64,000 nt of DNA. Origin: Phycisphaerales bacterium (GTDB lineage Bacteria > Planctomycetota > Phycisphaerae > Phycisphaerales > UBA1924). Shown piece by piece: positions 53,686 to 63,019 of this stretch (positions are counted from its first letter, which is position 1; each line of letters opens with the position of its first letter). The stretch covers positions 124,001 through 188,000 of the forward strand of contig JAJDDJ010000001.1 in the NCBI GenBank assembly GCA_029260395.1, read 5' to 3'. Position numbers and translations under genes: made by a program. The notes beneath the pieces are model-generated. The model was not told where the DNA came from. It saw nothing but the letters and a program-made list of their open reading frames with translations, and did not search any database.

Positions 53686-53826
53686 GCGGAGAACGCCGGG
53701 GTTCCGATGACCTTGAGCGTTGGGCGACGATAGGATCCGTTCTTATCGGGGCTTGTGCCCGGCACGAACAAACTGGTGACGCAATGACCTGGGCGGCACG
53801 CCGCCCGCAAGTAAGGAGAGCCTTCG

Positions 53827-54696
53827 ATGCTCAAGCGATCGACACGCGGCGTGGTGCTGGCAGCAGGACTGTTGGTCGGACTCGGAGGCCTTGGCGGCTG
53901 CTCGACGACGGCTGAGAACAGCCGGCTGGGTGACTCCAACAAGGTGCTGACGGCTCGCAACCAGGAGTTGCAGGCGGCGCTCGACGACTGCAGGCGCACC
54001 AACGCGGCCATGTCGGGCAGCGGCGACTCGCGTTCGGCGACGATCACGACGCTGCAGACCCGCAACGGCGAGTTGCAGCGGCTGGTGGACGCGCAGGCCG
54101 CGACCATCGCCGAGTTCGAGGGCCGGATCGCGGGGCTTGGTTTCAGCCCGCTTGATGCGACCACGGACCGCAGGCTCCAGCAGCTCGCAGCGCAGAACCC
54201 GAACCTTGTGACGTACGACTCGCAGCGCGGCATGCTGCGGTTCTCGAGCGACCTGACGTTCGACTCGGGCTCGGACGTGGTCAAGCCGTCGGCCCAGCAG
54301 AGCCTTGCGGCGCTGGCGAGCGTGCTCAAGAGCGGCGAGGCCTCGGGCTATGAGCTGATCGTCGTCGGGCACACCGACAACCAGCGGGTTAGCTCGGGCA
54401 CGGCCCAGCGTCACCCGACCAACATGCACCTCTCGGCGCACAGGGCGATCTCGGTCCGCAACGCGCTGGTGGGCATGGGCGTGCAGGCAGCGAAGATCCA
54501 GGCAGCGGGCTGGGGCGAGTTCAGGCCAGCTGTTGCCAATAACGCTGGCGGCGGCACAGCACAGAACCGCAGGGTTGAGATCTTCTTGGTCGCTGACACG
54601 GGCAGCGGGAACGCCCCGGCAGCGGCGGGTGGCAGCGGCGGCATGGTTGATGTCAACCGCGCGACCCCGAGCCGACAGCCCGACCCGACGAAGTAA
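53827..54696 (+). CDS. OmpA-family (Pal-like) lipoprotein
   Basis: A 289-residue lipoprotein: signal and lipobox (LLVGLGGLGGC), a coiled-coil stretch (VLTARNQELQAALDDC, ATITTLQTRNGELQRL), and an OmpA C-terminal domain with SDLTFDSGSDVVKPSAQQSL, YELIVVGHTDNQRV and NMHLSAHRAISVRNALV, then AGWGEFRPAVANNAGG and NRRVEIFL. The fold binds peptidoglycan and tethers it to the outer membrane. A long Gly/Pro tail follows. AAGGAGAG precedes the ATG at 53827, and a strong terminator follows the gene. Confidence 0.92.
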   Translation: MLKRSTRGVVLAAGLLVGLGGLGGCSTTAENSRLGDSNKVLTARNQELQAALDDCRRTNAAMSGSGDSRSATITTLQTRNGELQRLVDAQAATIAEFEGRIAGLGFSPLDATTDRRLQQLAAQNPNLVTYDSQRGMLRFSSDLTFDSGSDVVKPSAQQSLAALASVLKSGEASGYELIVVGHTDNQRVSSGTAQRHPTNMHLSAHRAISVRNALVGMGVQAAKIQAAGWGEFRPAVANNAGGGTAQNRRVEIFLVADTGSGNAPAAAGGSGGMVDVNRATPSRQPDPTK

Positions 54697-54728
54697 GAAC
54701 TCGATCCCAGCCATGGCCATCAACCGAG

Positions 54729-54760
54729 CCCGGACCCTCAGTGGGTCCGGGTTTTGCTTG
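54729..54760 (+). terminator. Terminator of the OmpA-like gene
   Basis: Perfect 9-bp stem CCCGGACCC/GGGTCCGGG with loop TCAGT, followed by TTTTGCTTG. Confidence 0.92.
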
Positions 54761-54836
54761 TCTCGCGGGTGCGGACTCGATCACTCTGGGCGTAGACCGG
54801 TCAATGAGTCCATGAGCTACAACGCGTGCTGTGAGG

Positions 54837-55676
54837 TCAATTCGATGGCTTGGTCGCGAGTCTGCGGTCTACTTCTTCGCGCGTGGGCATGAACGCTACG
54901 ACGACGCAGGCAGTAGCGAGAATGAAAGCCACGATCGCAGCGGCGAAAGGCCAGCCGACGCTGCGCAGCGCCGAGTCGATAATGCGGATCTTGGGCGTGC
55001 TGCCGGTGGGCATGACGTAGAGCGCCGCGTCGTACTGCCAGGTGTCGGGCTGAAGCGTGGCGACGCCGGCGACCTCGGTGGGCGGGGCTTCGTCGTAAGG
55101 TCGGCCCTGCGGGTAGGCGAACCGCTCGGCGTTGATCGTGCCGTCGGGCATGAGCTCGTGGATGGCGAACGTCCAGTCGCGTTTCCAAACCCGGCCCCAT
55201 GTCTCGGCATCGACACCCTGGCGAGGGATGCGCGCGACGATGCAGAGCCGGTCGGGTATCTCGCCCGATTCGATGCCGGAGACGAACTGCTCTGGCGTCT
55301 TGCCGGTGATGGGCGCGAAGCGCATGACGCGGAGCCAGTCCTCGTACTCGACGAGGCCCGGAAAGCTGTCGGTGTGCGCACGGCGCTGGAACGGCACGAG
55401 CAGGTCGAACGACTCATCGCCGTAGGTAACGCTCACGCTGCCAAGCGGCTTGGCATCGGTCGCGGGCTTACCGATGATGTCGACGCGCTGGCCCGCGAAC
55501 TCGAAGGCGGGCTCGGTGACGGGGGAGAAGACGTAGATCGTCCGGCCGTGATCGCGTTGGTGGTCGCCGAGTCGCTTGGCGACAAGGCCCGTGATACCTA
55601 CACCGATCAAGGCGAGGACGATCGCGGCGGCGAAGAACTGGGTCCGCTTAGTGCGGGTTGGCTGCGGGCTGGTCAT
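54837..55676 (-). CDS. Membrane protein at the end of the respiratory operon
   Basis: A 279-residue protein with an N-terminal helix (FFAAAIVLALIGVGITGLVA) and a C-terminal helix (WPFAAAIVAFILATACVVVAF) flanking a ~200-residue periplasmic domain (TIYVFSPVTEPAFEFAGQRV, YGDESFDLLVPFQRRAHTDS). No named family or cofactor motif is recognised. The ATG at 55676 lies 29 nt inside the ctaF 3' end, so it is coupled to the oxidase genes and may help assembly or bind a partner. An earlier Met at 55706 is possible. Confidence 0.7.
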   Translation of the reverse strand: MTSPQPTRTKRTQFFAAAIVLALIGVGITGLVAKRLGDHQRDHGRTIYVFSPVTEPAFEFAGQRVDIIGKPATDAKPLGSVSVTYGDESFDLLVPFQRRAHTDSFPGLVEYEDWLRVMRFAPITGKTPEQFVSGIESGEIPDRLCIVARIPRQGVDAETWGRVWKRDWTFAIHELMPDGTINAERFAYPQGRPYDEAPPTEVAGVATLQPDTWQYDAALYVMPTGSTPKIRIIDSALRSVGWPFAAAIVAFILATACVVVAFMPTREEVDRRLATKPSN

Positions 55677-56427
55677 TTGCAGGTTCAGCGTGTTCTGGAT
55701 CGGCATGTTCGGGATCGGCGGCGTGGCTGACGTCGCCGTGTTCGGCGGGAATGAACAGACCCGGTGTCAGGCCGGTACGGCGGATGTGTTGATTGGCGGT
55801 CGAGAGCGTGGCGTGGTGCTCTTCGTGGCCCTCGTGGAAGTGGAGTTCCCAAATGTGCTCGGCGCCTTCACGCGACAGTGGGCCGGGATGGTCTGGGCTG
55901 CCCTCGGCCATGAGTCGCTCGATCTCTCGCTCGCGGGCACTGGCGGTGATGGGCCCCTGGAACGAGGCGCCGCTAGGGAGCGTGATGCCCACGCCCGTGC
56001 CGCCCGCGACGATGGAGTGCGCCTTGTACTCGTAGACGTGGCCCCGGTTCAGAAGATCCAGAGCAGTAAAGCCGAGGAACATGGCGAACGCGAAGAGCGT
56101 GAAGAGGAAGATCATGCCGTTCATGGGGTTGCCCCGGCGGAGGCCCATGAAGAAGAGCAAGACGAACGTGGCCTTGATGGTCGCGATGAACATCGCGATG
56201 AGCGCGTTGACGTAGTCGGGGATGGTGATGGCGATCGACTTCACGAGCCACGACTCAGCGTCCGACACAACGATGGTGAGGAACGTGAAGAACAGCAGGA
56301 TGAACAGCACGACGGTGAGAAACTGCCACGAGTAGACGTGGTGGTGGATGCGTTCGTGGTGGCCGTGCGGATCGACGGGGTTGAACTCTTGGTCCGCGTC
56401 TGGCTGTGCTGCGTGGTCGTGTGCCAT
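55648..56427 (-). CDS. ctaF: Cytochrome c oxidase subunit IV-like (CtaF/COX4-pro)
   Basis: A 259-residue protein whose first half carries the prokaryotic subunit IV fold: His-rich start (HHERIHHHVYSWQFLTVV), then three helices (VVLFILLFFTFLTIVV, YVNALIAMFIATIKATFVLLFF, IFLFTLFAFAMFLGFTAL). The second half is an extra ~130-residue soluble tail rich in Glu/His (HEGHEEHHATLS, SHAADPEHADPEHAEPA), not typical of the family. It follows ctaE and overlaps the next gene by 29 nt. Role: assembly or stability of the oxidase. Confidence 0.82.
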   Translation of the reverse strand: MAHDHAAQPDADQEFNPVDPHGHHERIHHHVYSWQFLTVVLFILLFFTFLTIVVSDAESWLVKSIAITIPDYVNALIAMFIATIKATFVLLFFMGLRRGNPMNGMIFLFTLFAFAMFLGFTALDLLNRGHVYEYKAHSIVAGGTGVGITLPSGASFQGPITASAREREIERLMAEGSPDHPGPLSREGAEHIWELHFHEGHEEHHATLSTANQHIRRTGLTPGLFIPAEHGDVSHAADPEHADPEHAEPANDQPAANPH

Positions 56428-56463
56428 GGTCGGGCTCCGGCGTGGGGCGGGGGTGTAGTGGAC

Positions 56464-57162
56464 TTAGTGGATGAGGTAGAGGAGCGGGAAGAGGAAGATC
56501 CAGATGAGATCGACGAGGTGCCAGTAGAGGCCTGCGTTTTCGAGCAGGGTGAAGTGCTTGGGGCCGTAGGCCTGCTTGGTGACCGAGCGGAAGAGCACGA
56601 ATCCGAGCAGGCTTGCACCGATGAGCACGTGCAAGGCGTGAACGCCGGTGGCCATGTAGTACATGGACCACCAGAGCGGCTCGTGCGGGTCGTGCGCGTA
56701 GGGATAGCTGAAGAATGCACCTGGGGCCTTGCCCTGTGAGAGCTTGGGGATGTACTCGAAGGTGAGCTTGATGAAGAAGAAGAGGAACGCGCAAATGAGC
56801 GTGATGACCAGATTGATGTTGAGCCAGCGTTGGTTGTTGATCTGAGCGCAGCGGATGGCCATCGCGACGGTAAACGAGGAAACCAGCAGCACGACGGTGT
56901 TGAGCCCGCCGTAGAACGGGTCGAGGTAGTGCGATCCGTTGGCGAAGGCCTCAGGGTACTTGAGGCGGTAGATGGCGTAGAAGCAGAAAAGGCCCGCGAA
57001 CAGCAGCACCTCGGTGGCGAGGAATAACCAGAAGCCCTGGGTGCAGGCATCGAACTCGTCTTCCTGTGTGCGGAAGTGCTCGGCCTGCTTGTAACGCTCC
57101 CAGCCGGGTGCGTTTGAGCTGAGCTTGTTTTCCCCGGCTGTGCCTGGGTCGATGGCGGTCAT
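56464..57162 (-). CDS. ctaE: Cytochrome c oxidase subunit III
   Basis: A 232-residue subunit III with about six to seven helices: QGFWLFLATEVLLFAGLFCFY, HYLDPFYGGLNTVVLLVSS, LNINLVITLICAFLFFFIK, YMATGVHALHVLIGASLLGF, and the closing NAGLYWHLVDLIWIFLFPLL with the family HxVD-type end. GGAG lies about 9 nt before the ATG at 57162. It sits 72 nt after ctaD in the same operon. Confidence 0.93.
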   Translation of the reverse strand: MTAIDPGTAGENKLSSNAPGWERYKQAEHFRTQEDEFDACTQGFWLFLATEVLLFAGLFCFYAIYRLKYPEAFANGSHYLDPFYGGLNTVVLLVSSFTVAMAIRCAQINNQRWLNINLVITLICAFLFFFIKLTFEYIPKLSQGKAPGAFFSYPYAHDPHEPLWWSMYYMATGVHALHVLIGASLLGFVLFRSVTKQAYGPKHFTLLENAGLYWHLVDLIWIFLFPLLYLIH

Positions 57163-57234
57163 GCGGAGGCTCCGGCTGTGGTGGCTGATATTGGTCTATC
57201 AGCGAACGGCGATGCGTCTGGAGTCAGTGGCCCG

Positions 57235-59028
57235 TTAGTGGTCGAGAGGCTTGTCGGGAAGCGGGAAGTCCTCGGGGTCGCAGTGCGGTGGGAGGACGCG
57301 GTCGAAGTCGTACGGGCCGTGGGTGACCAGCGGCTCGTGGTGGAAGTTGTGGGCGGTCGGGGGCGACTCGGTCTCCCATTCCAGGCTGAGCCCGCCCCAC
57401 GGATTGGGCGGTGCTTTAGGCCCTGCGACAAGCGAGAAGAGGAAGTTGAAGAGATGGATCAGGAAGCCGATGAGCAGCAGCCACGAGCCAACAGTCGAGA
57501 TGATGTGCAGGGTCTGGAACTCGTCGACGTAGCTGGCGTAGCGGCGGGGCATGCCCTGGGTGCCCAGGAAGAACTGCGTGAAGAACGTGACATTGAAGCC
57601 AATGAAGACGAACGACCCGCCAAGCAGGCCGACGGGCTCGTTGTACATGCGGCCGAACATCTTGGGCCACCAGTGGTGGAGCCCGCCCGTGAGCGCGATG
57701 ATGGTGCCGCCCATCATGACGTAGTGGAAGTGGGCGACGATGAAGTAGGAGTCGTGCAGGTGGAGGTCGGTAGCGAGCGTCGCCAGAGGCAGGCCGGTGA
57801 GCCCGCCGATGAGGAAGATGAAGATGAACGACAGGGCGTAGAGCATCGGCGTGTTAAACGCGATCGAGCCCTTGTAGAGCGTGGCGACCCAGTTGAAGAT
57901 CTTGACCGCGGTCGGGATGGCGACGAGGAACGTCAACGCACTGAAGACCGCTGCGGCGATCTCGCCCATCGAGGCGAACATGTGGTGGCCCCACACCATG
58001 AACGACACCGCGGCGATGCCCAGCGATGCGAATGCCATGGCGTTGTAGCCGAAGATGTGCTTGCGGGCGTGGACGGGGATGAGCTCGTTGATGACGCCGA
58101 ACGCGGGCAGGATCATCACGTACACCACGGGGTGGGAGTAGAACCAGAAGAAGTGCTGGTAGAGCACGGGGTCGCCGCCCATGCCGGGATCGAAGATGCC
58201 GATGTGGAAGATGCGCTCGAACATGAGCAGCAACAGGGTGATGCCGATGACGGGCGTGGCGAGCACCTGGATGATGCTGGTGGCGTAGATAGCCCAGATG
58301 AACAGGGGCATATCGAACCAGCCCATGCCCGGCGCACGGAGCTTGTGGACGGTGACGATGAAGTTGAGCCCGGTCAGGATCGAACTGAACCCAATGACGA
58401 ACACCGATGCGACCATCACGGTCGTACGCCACTGGGATATGTCGCCGGTGGTTGAGTAGGGCGTGTAGAAGGTCCACCCCGTTTCGACGCCCATATACAG
58501 GATCACCAGGATCGCGAGCAACGAGCCGAAGACGTAGATGTACCAGCTCAGCAGGTTGAGCCTTGGGAACGCGACGTCTTTCGCGCCAAGCATGAGCGGC
58601 AGCATGAAGTTGCCGAGCGTGGCCGGGATGCCCGGCACGATGACCATGAAGACCATGATCGCGCCGTGCAGGGTGAAGGCGCGGTTATAGACGATGTTGG
58701 CCTCGGCGAGGTTGTCGGCCAACCCGATGGACTTGAAGAAGCTGCCCTTCTCGATGGTCTCGATGCTCTCGGCGCCGGTCGTGGGATCGATGGTGAGCAC
58801 CGAATCGATGCGGTTGGGTTCGAGCAGTTCGAGGCGCACAGCCAGTGCAGAAACGCCGCCGAGGAAGAACATGGTGAGCACCGCGGTGAGGTACATGACA
58901 CCGATCTTCTTATGATCGATGGTGTAGACCCAGCTGAGAACGGTCTCAAAGAGCGTGCCGCGGGGGGTCAGGTAGCTGCCCTCGTCGTGGTGGCCGTCGT
59001 CATGGTCGTGGTCGTGGTTGCTGCTCAT
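57235..59028 (-). CDS. ctaD: Cytochrome c oxidase subunit I
   Basis: Catalytic subunit of the heme-copper oxidase. The 597 residues contain the HxxxxVxxP-type proton pathway and the metal ligands: the low-spin heme His in TLHGAIMVFMVIVPG, the binuclear region HFFWFYSHPVVYVMILPAFG with the CuB His and cross-linked Tyr, VWGHHMFASMG with the CuB pair, and DSYFIVAHFHYVMMGG with the two heme His. The YSHP Tyr places it in the A-type family. Its start overlaps the ctaC stop as ATGA. Confidence 0.96.
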   Translation of the reverse strand: MSSNHDHDHDDGHHDEGSYLTPRGTLFETVLSWVYTIDHKKIGVMYLTAVLTMFFLGGVSALAVRLELLEPNRIDSVLTIDPTTGAESIETIEKGSFFKSIGLADNLAEANIVYNRAFTLHGAIMVFMVIVPGIPATLGNFMLPLMLGAKDVAFPRLNLLSWYIYVFGSLLAILVILYMGVETGWTFYTPYSTTGDISQWRTTVMVASVFVIGFSSILTGLNFIVTVHKLRAPGMGWFDMPLFIWAIYATSIIQVLATPVIGITLLLLMFERIFHIGIFDPGMGGDPVLYQHFFWFYSHPVVYVMILPAFGVINELIPVHARKHIFGYNAMAFASLGIAAVSFMVWGHHMFASMGEIAAAVFSALTFLVAIPTAVKIFNWVATLYKGSIAFNTPMLYALSFIFIFLIGGLTGLPLATLATDLHLHDSYFIVAHFHYVMMGGTIIALTGGLHHWWPKMFGRMYNEPVGLLGGSFVFIGFNVTFFTQFFLGTQGMPRRYASYVDEFQTLHIISTVGSWLLLIGFLIHLFNFLFSLVAGPKAPPNPWGGLSLEWETESPPTAHNFHHEPLVTHGPYDFDRVLPPHCDPEDFPLPDKPLDH

Positions 59029-60254
59029 GGCTGTTGACTCGCGGGCTGGGCATCAGCCTCGTCGGCGGGCTGTTCGTTGGTGTCGGTCTCTGGATCGTCG
59101 CCGGGCGGCTCGGGCTCGAAGCTGCCGCCGCGATCGGAGAGGTGCTTGAAGTACGCTGTGATGGAGCTGACTTCTTCTTCGCTCAGCACGCCCGCGTAAG
59201 GGGTCATGCCGTTGGTGAAGCCCTGGCGGACCTTGGCGCTGGGTACGTAGATGGACTCACGAATGTAATTGTCCATTAGGACCGCGTCGCCATCGATGTC
59301 GGCCTGCGTCATCGCGGGTGCGTTGGAGAACTCACGCGGGTAGCCATAGGTGTTCAGCCACGTCGGGCCGGTGCTGGCGGCACCATCAACTGAATGACAG
59401 CCGAAGCAGCCGTTGATCTGCGCTATCTGGCGGCCGATCTCCCACGGCTCGCCCTCGAGCTTGCCTTGGATCTTCGTGAGCCAGACGTCGTAAGGGACTA
59501 CACGGATGAGAGCGGCCATCTCGGAGTGATCCTGGCCGCAGTACTCGGCGCAGAAGACCCAGTGCTCGCGGTAGAGGTATCCCTCTTCGTGTGTGTAGTC
59601 CTTGCCGCCGAGTGGCTCGGGCTCGATCCAGATGCTGGTATAGCGATTGGGGATGCAATCGATCTTGGTGCGGAAATCAGGAATCCACCAGGCGTGGATC
59701 ACGTCGGAACTGGTCAGCCGGAACTTCGTAGGCCTGTCCGCTGGGACGTAGACGACCTTGATGTCCTGCGTACCGATTCGGACAACCTCGGTGGGCTTAC
59801 GCCCGTTGGGATAGACAACGTTCCAGCTCCACTTCTGGCCGGAGACTTGGAACTCGAGCGCGTCTTTGGGGGCGACGAGTTTCTGGAGATAGGGCTCAAA
59901 GCCCGCGAAGAAGAGGTAGATGAGGAACAGCGACGGGATCACGGTCCAGGCGATTTCGAGCTTGGTGTTGTGCGACGGGCTGACCGGGGCGGGCACGCCC
60001 GGCCGGCGTCGGTATCGGATGGTCCAGAAGATGCTCAGGCCGATGAGCACAACGAACCAGAACACGCTGAACCACCAGATGGCCATGAACAAGAAATCGC
60101 TGTCAACAGCGGGCTCCCACACCGTGTTGGCCCTGAAGAACAGGCGTTGCAGCCAGCCCGCGTCGTTGACGGCCGGCTCGAACGCGACCAGCCCCTCGGT
60201 CAGGGTGGAGACGGGCTCAGCGATCGCGGCTGGGATGGGCGCTTGGGGAGTCAT
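59025..60254 (-). CDS. ctaC: Cytochrome c oxidase subunit II fused to cytochrome c (caa3 type)
   Basis: A 409-residue subunit II: two N-terminal helices (FLFMAIWWFSVFWFVVLIGLS, LEIAWTVIPSLFLIYLFFA), the CuA cupredoxin domain with the site FCAEYCGQDHSEM (about residue 236), and a C-terminal cytochrome c domain with heme motif CFGCHS (~284) and a distal Met region (TNGMTPYAG). The fused cytochrome marks the caa3-type oxidase, which takes electrons from complex III with little soluble carrier. A Glu/Pro-rich tail ends the protein. It overlaps both neighbours by 4 nt. Confidence 0.95.
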   Translation of the reverse strand: MTPQAPIPAAIAEPVSTLTEGLVAFEPAVNDAGWLQRLFFRANTVWEPAVDSDFLFMAIWWFSVFWFVVLIGLSIFWTIRYRRRPGVPAPVSPSHNTKLEIAWTVIPSLFLIYLFFAGFEPYLQKLVAPKDALEFQVSGQKWSWNVVYPNGRKPTEVVRIGTQDIKVVYVPADRPTKFRLTSSDVIHAWWIPDFRTKIDCIPNRYTSIWIEPEPLGGKDYTHEEGYLYREHWVFCAEYCGQDHSEMAALIRVVPYDVWLTKIQGKLEGEPWEIGRQIAQINGCFGCHSVDGAASTGPTWLNTYGYPREFSNAPAMTQADIDGDAVLMDNYIRESIYVPSAKVRQGFTNGMTPYAGVLSEEEVSSITAYFKHLSDRGGSFEPEPPGDDPETDTNEQPADEADAQPASQQP

Positions 60255-61243
60255 GAGTGGGATCCGGCTGCGGGTGCGGCCAATGGAGCAACAGATGAGC
60301 GGTCGGCCGACGACGCGTTCACCGCGGTGCGGCTGCGAACCAACCGCTCGCGGAAGAACAGCCCGCCGATGAGCGCGACGAGGAACAGCACGGTGAGGAT
60401 GCCGCCGAGCTGCATCACCCTAAACGCAGACAGCGCGTAGCTGCCGCTCGCGGGATCGAATCGGTAGCAGAACGTCGCGACCATGTGGCCAAAGTCTTTG
60501 GAGATCGAGCCGTTGGATGCTTCGAGCAGGGCGAGTTCGACGTCGCGTTTGGGCAGCTCGAAGCCGTGGATGTAGCGAGAGACCGTGCCGTCGGGCGTGA
60601 GGAAGATGGTCGAGACAGGGTGGGAATACTCGCCGTTGTAGAGCCGCTTGAACCGGAAGCCGACTTGCTCACCGAGCGCCATGGAGTTGGCCTCGGTCGC
60701 GACACAGAAGCTCCAGTTCTCGCGGACCCCTTGGGTCGCGCCCCGGCGGTACTGCATCAGCTCGTTCTCTTTGACAGAGGCCGCGAGCTGGGAAGTCTCG
60801 TCGGGGTTGAAGCTCACGACGAGCACGCGAAACTCATCGCCGATAGTGAACTCGATCTCGTTGAAGCACTGCTGAAGCTTGGCGAGCGTGGTCGGGCAGA
60901 CGACCGGGCAGCTGTAATAGACCATCGCGAGCACGACGGGCTTGGACCCGTCGAGGTACTCGCTGAGGCGGACCGTCTCACCGAGCGAGTTTGTCATCGT
61001 GATCGAGCCATCGACCTTGTTGCCAAGGTGGTCAGCCACGGTGACATCGATGAGCTGATCGGGATCCTGGCTTGCGTTATCCTGGAGCCGCTGGGAGATG
61101 CCGCCCGCTCCGGGCGCCATCGGGGAGGACCGCTGGGCGGACGAGACCGAAGCACCGAACGTTACCGCGACCACGGCCACCGCCAGCAGGCTCAGGGAGC
61201 CGAAGCGAGCGGAGCGGGTTAGCGATGGCGTGCGCATGGTCAT
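60251..61243 (-). CDS. SCO1/SenC-type copper chaperone with C-terminal membrane anchor
   Basis: A 330-residue protein that loads copper into CuA. A signal peptide (SLSLLAVAVVAVTFGASVSSA) is followed by a thioredoxin fold with the copper motif CPVVCP (about residue 110) and the third ligand His in EYSHPVSTIFL (~206). A C-terminal helix (GGILTVLFLVALIGGLFF) anchors it, unusual for Sco, which normally is N-anchored. Its stop overlaps ctaC by 4 nt. The start may be either of two close ATGs. Confidence 0.9.
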   Translation of the reverse strand: MTMRTPSLTRSARFGSLSLLAVAVVAVTFGASVSSAQRSSPMAPGAGGISQRLQDNASQDPDQLIDVTVADHLGNKVDGSITMTNSLGETVRLSEYLDGSKPVVLAMVYYSCPVVCPTTLAKLQQCFNEIEFTIGDEFRVLVVSFNPDETSQLAASVKENELMQYRRGATQGVRENWSFCVATEANSMALGEQVGFRFKRLYNGEYSHPVSTIFLTPDGTVSRYIHGFELPKRDVELALLEASNGSISKDFGHMVATFCYRFDPASGSYALSAFRVMQLGGILTVLFLVALIGGLFFRERLVRSRTAVNASSADRSSVAPLAAPAAGSHS

Positions 61244-61258
61244 GTCGTCGTTGTGCTC

Positions 61259-61624
61259 TTAGCGGGCGTAATCCTCGATGACGGCTTGCTGGGCCTGCGA
61301 AAGCGGGAGCTGAATGGTGCCTGTGGCTCGGTCGATCCATTGGGCGCTGGTCTGGCCCTCAAGGGCTGTGGCTCGATACGCGAGCGAGGCCTCGGAGCCC
61401 GCGAAGTTCATGTCGCGCTCGCCCTTGATTCGGGTGATCTGTCCCTCGGCATAAACCTGCACGCCGAAGGTCACGACGAGCACGCTTGTTGAGAGCACGA
61501 CAAGCACGCTGAAGATGAGCCCGATGTTGACGCGCTGGCCGTGCTCGTGCTGGGGCTGCCCCTCGGTCTTGGCGTGGCGGAACCACTGGTCGAGCTGGTC
61601 TGGTGTGGTGTGTTGGTCGGCCAT
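61259..61624 (-). CDS. Small single-pass membrane protein between actF and sco
   Basis: A 121-residue protein with a cytoplasmic N-terminus (PDQLDQWFRHAKTEGQPQ), one helix (GLIFSVLVVLSTSVLVVTFG) and a periplasmic C-terminal part ending LSQAQQAVIEDYAR. No cofactor motif is present. AGGA lies before the ATG. Its place between the alternative complex III genes and the oxidase genes suggests a subunit or assembly factor joining the two complexes; this is inferred from context only. Confidence 0.72.
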   Translation of the reverse strand: MADQHTTPDQLDQWFRHAKTEGQPQHEHGQRVNIGLIFSVLVVLSTSVLVVTFGVQVYAEGQITRIKGERDMNFAGSEASLAYRATALEGQTSAQWIDRATGTIQLPLSQAQQAVIEDYAR

Positions 61625-61669
61625 GGGTTGAGTCCTGCTTGGCTGTCTATCGCTGGGTTCGCTGAAACC

Positions 61670-63019
61670 TCAGACGTAGTTTCGGTGGTTGAGCGCTTTG
61701 GGCAGACGCGGGTCCTTAATCGGGATGAGCGGGCCTGACGCGACTCGGCGAAGGAGCATGGCAAAGAACACGCCCATTACCCCCACCACCGCCGCGATAT
61801 CGACCCACCAGCCGAACACCCCGGGGCCCTCGGCCATCACGGCGTTGTACGCCTCGGTGGACTGCTCGGGCGAGAGTCCCGGTGCGAGCGATGCTTTCCA
61901 CGCGTCGTGGGCGTAGACCTCGGGTCGCACGATCCAGAACAGGTCGAAGATGTGGACGAGCAAGAGACCCGCTGCCAGCGCGCCGATCAGAGGCGTCGAA
62001 CGCTTGACGGTACGTGGGAGGATGAGCAGGAAGGGCAGGATGAAGTGCCCTGCGATGAGCGCGTAGAACGCGATCTCCCATCCGCCGCTCTTGCGGATGT
62101 TCATGAACGCAGTTTCTTCGGGGATGTTGGAGTACCAAATCAGGAAGTACTGGCTATAGAAGATGTATGCCCAGAAGACGATGAAGCTGAAGAGCAGCTT
62201 GGCGTGATCGTGGTCGTGCTCGGGGGTCACGATGCCTGTGAGCCGGCCCGAAGCGCGGAGACCCGCGGTGATGAGCATGACGATGGCCAGCGCGCTGAAC
62301 GCACACGCCGCGAAGTAATACACGCCCCACATGGTGCTGAAGAAGTGGTAGTCCACGGCCATCAGCCAGTCGAAGCTGAGGAACGCGAGCGTCAGCGCGA
62401 GCGCGGGAATGCCCCACGCGCTGGTACGGCGCATCTTGGCCGTGAGCCAGCGGTCGCCCGTGCGGTCCTGCTCGAGACTCGCGCCGGTGAGTCGCTGGCT
62501 GAGCACGAAGATAATGAGCCAGTAAATCACGCCGCGCAGGAGCCAGAACGGCACGTTGAGAAACGGCTCTTTCATCTCAGCAAGATGGCCCTCTGAGCCA
62601 ATCCAAGCAAAGAGGGTGCCGCCGGTGAAGAGCTCGATCACCGCCGTAGGGATGAGAAGCAGCATGATCCACGGGGCAAGGCGGGCGAGGTGCTCGAACT
62701 GCCTGCGAACGGTGATGCTCCAGTGCGTGTTGAGGAGCTGGAAGATCATGATGAGCATCAGCGCGCCGATGCACGGCGCGAGGGCGGCCATCACCGCGGC
62801 GTGGTACGAAGCGATCGCGTGCTTGGGCCCGATGGCCAGCCCGCCGATGATGGTCAGAATCAGGCCAGCGCCGCCCGCGAACATGCAGACGCGGGAGAGC
62901 CCGCTCCACGCACCCTGTGGAAGCTCGATGTTGTCGGGTCGCATCCGCTTGTCGGATGCAACATGGTCGAGCCGATGCCCGTAGGCCTCGTCACTGATAG
63001 CCGGGGTGTAGGTGGTCAT
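61670..63019 (-). CDS. actF: Alternative complex III subunit ActF
   Basis: Integral membrane subunit of the quinol:electron-acceptor oxidoreductase. The 449 residues have about ten helices, e.g. VCMFAGGAGLILTIIGGLA, AVMAALAPCIGALMLIMIF, LRGVIYWLIIFVLSQ, LALTLAFLSFDWLMAVDYHF, MWGVYYFAACAFSALAIVM and SYHF-type motifs; YFLIWYSNIPEET and GWEIAFYALIAGHFILPFLL are typical of ActF. Its ATG overlaps the actE stop by 4 nt. It is the quinol-binding/proton-path partner of ActC, encoded further up the operon. Confidence 0.9.
   Translation of the reverse strand: MTTYTPAISDEAYGHRLDHVASDKRMRPDNIELPQGAWSGLSRVCMFAGGAGLILTIIGGLAIGPKHAIASYHAAVMAALAPCIGALMLIMIFQLLNTHWSITVRRQFEHLARLAPWIMLLLIPTAVIELFTGGTLFAWIGSEGHLAEMKEPFLNVPFWLLRGVIYWLIIFVLSQRLTGASLEQDRTGDRWLTAKMRRTSAWGIPALALTLAFLSFDWLMAVDYHFFSTMWGVYYFAACAFSALAIVMLITAGLRASGRLTGIVTPEHDHDHAKLLFSFIVFWAYIFYSQYFLIWYSNIPEETAFMNIRKSGGWEIAFYALIAGHFILPFLLILPRTVKRSTPLIGALAAGLLLVHIFDLFWIVRPEVYAHDAWKASLAPGLSPEQSTEAYNAVMAEGPGVFGWWVDIAAVVGVMGVFFAMLLRRVASGPLIPIKDPRLPKALNHRNYV

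Noticed and set aside
55576..58455. Long plus-strand ORFs opposite the cytochrome oxidase genes
   Set aside because: Val/Glu/Asp-rich shadow frames; the minus-strand genes have complete oxidase motifs.
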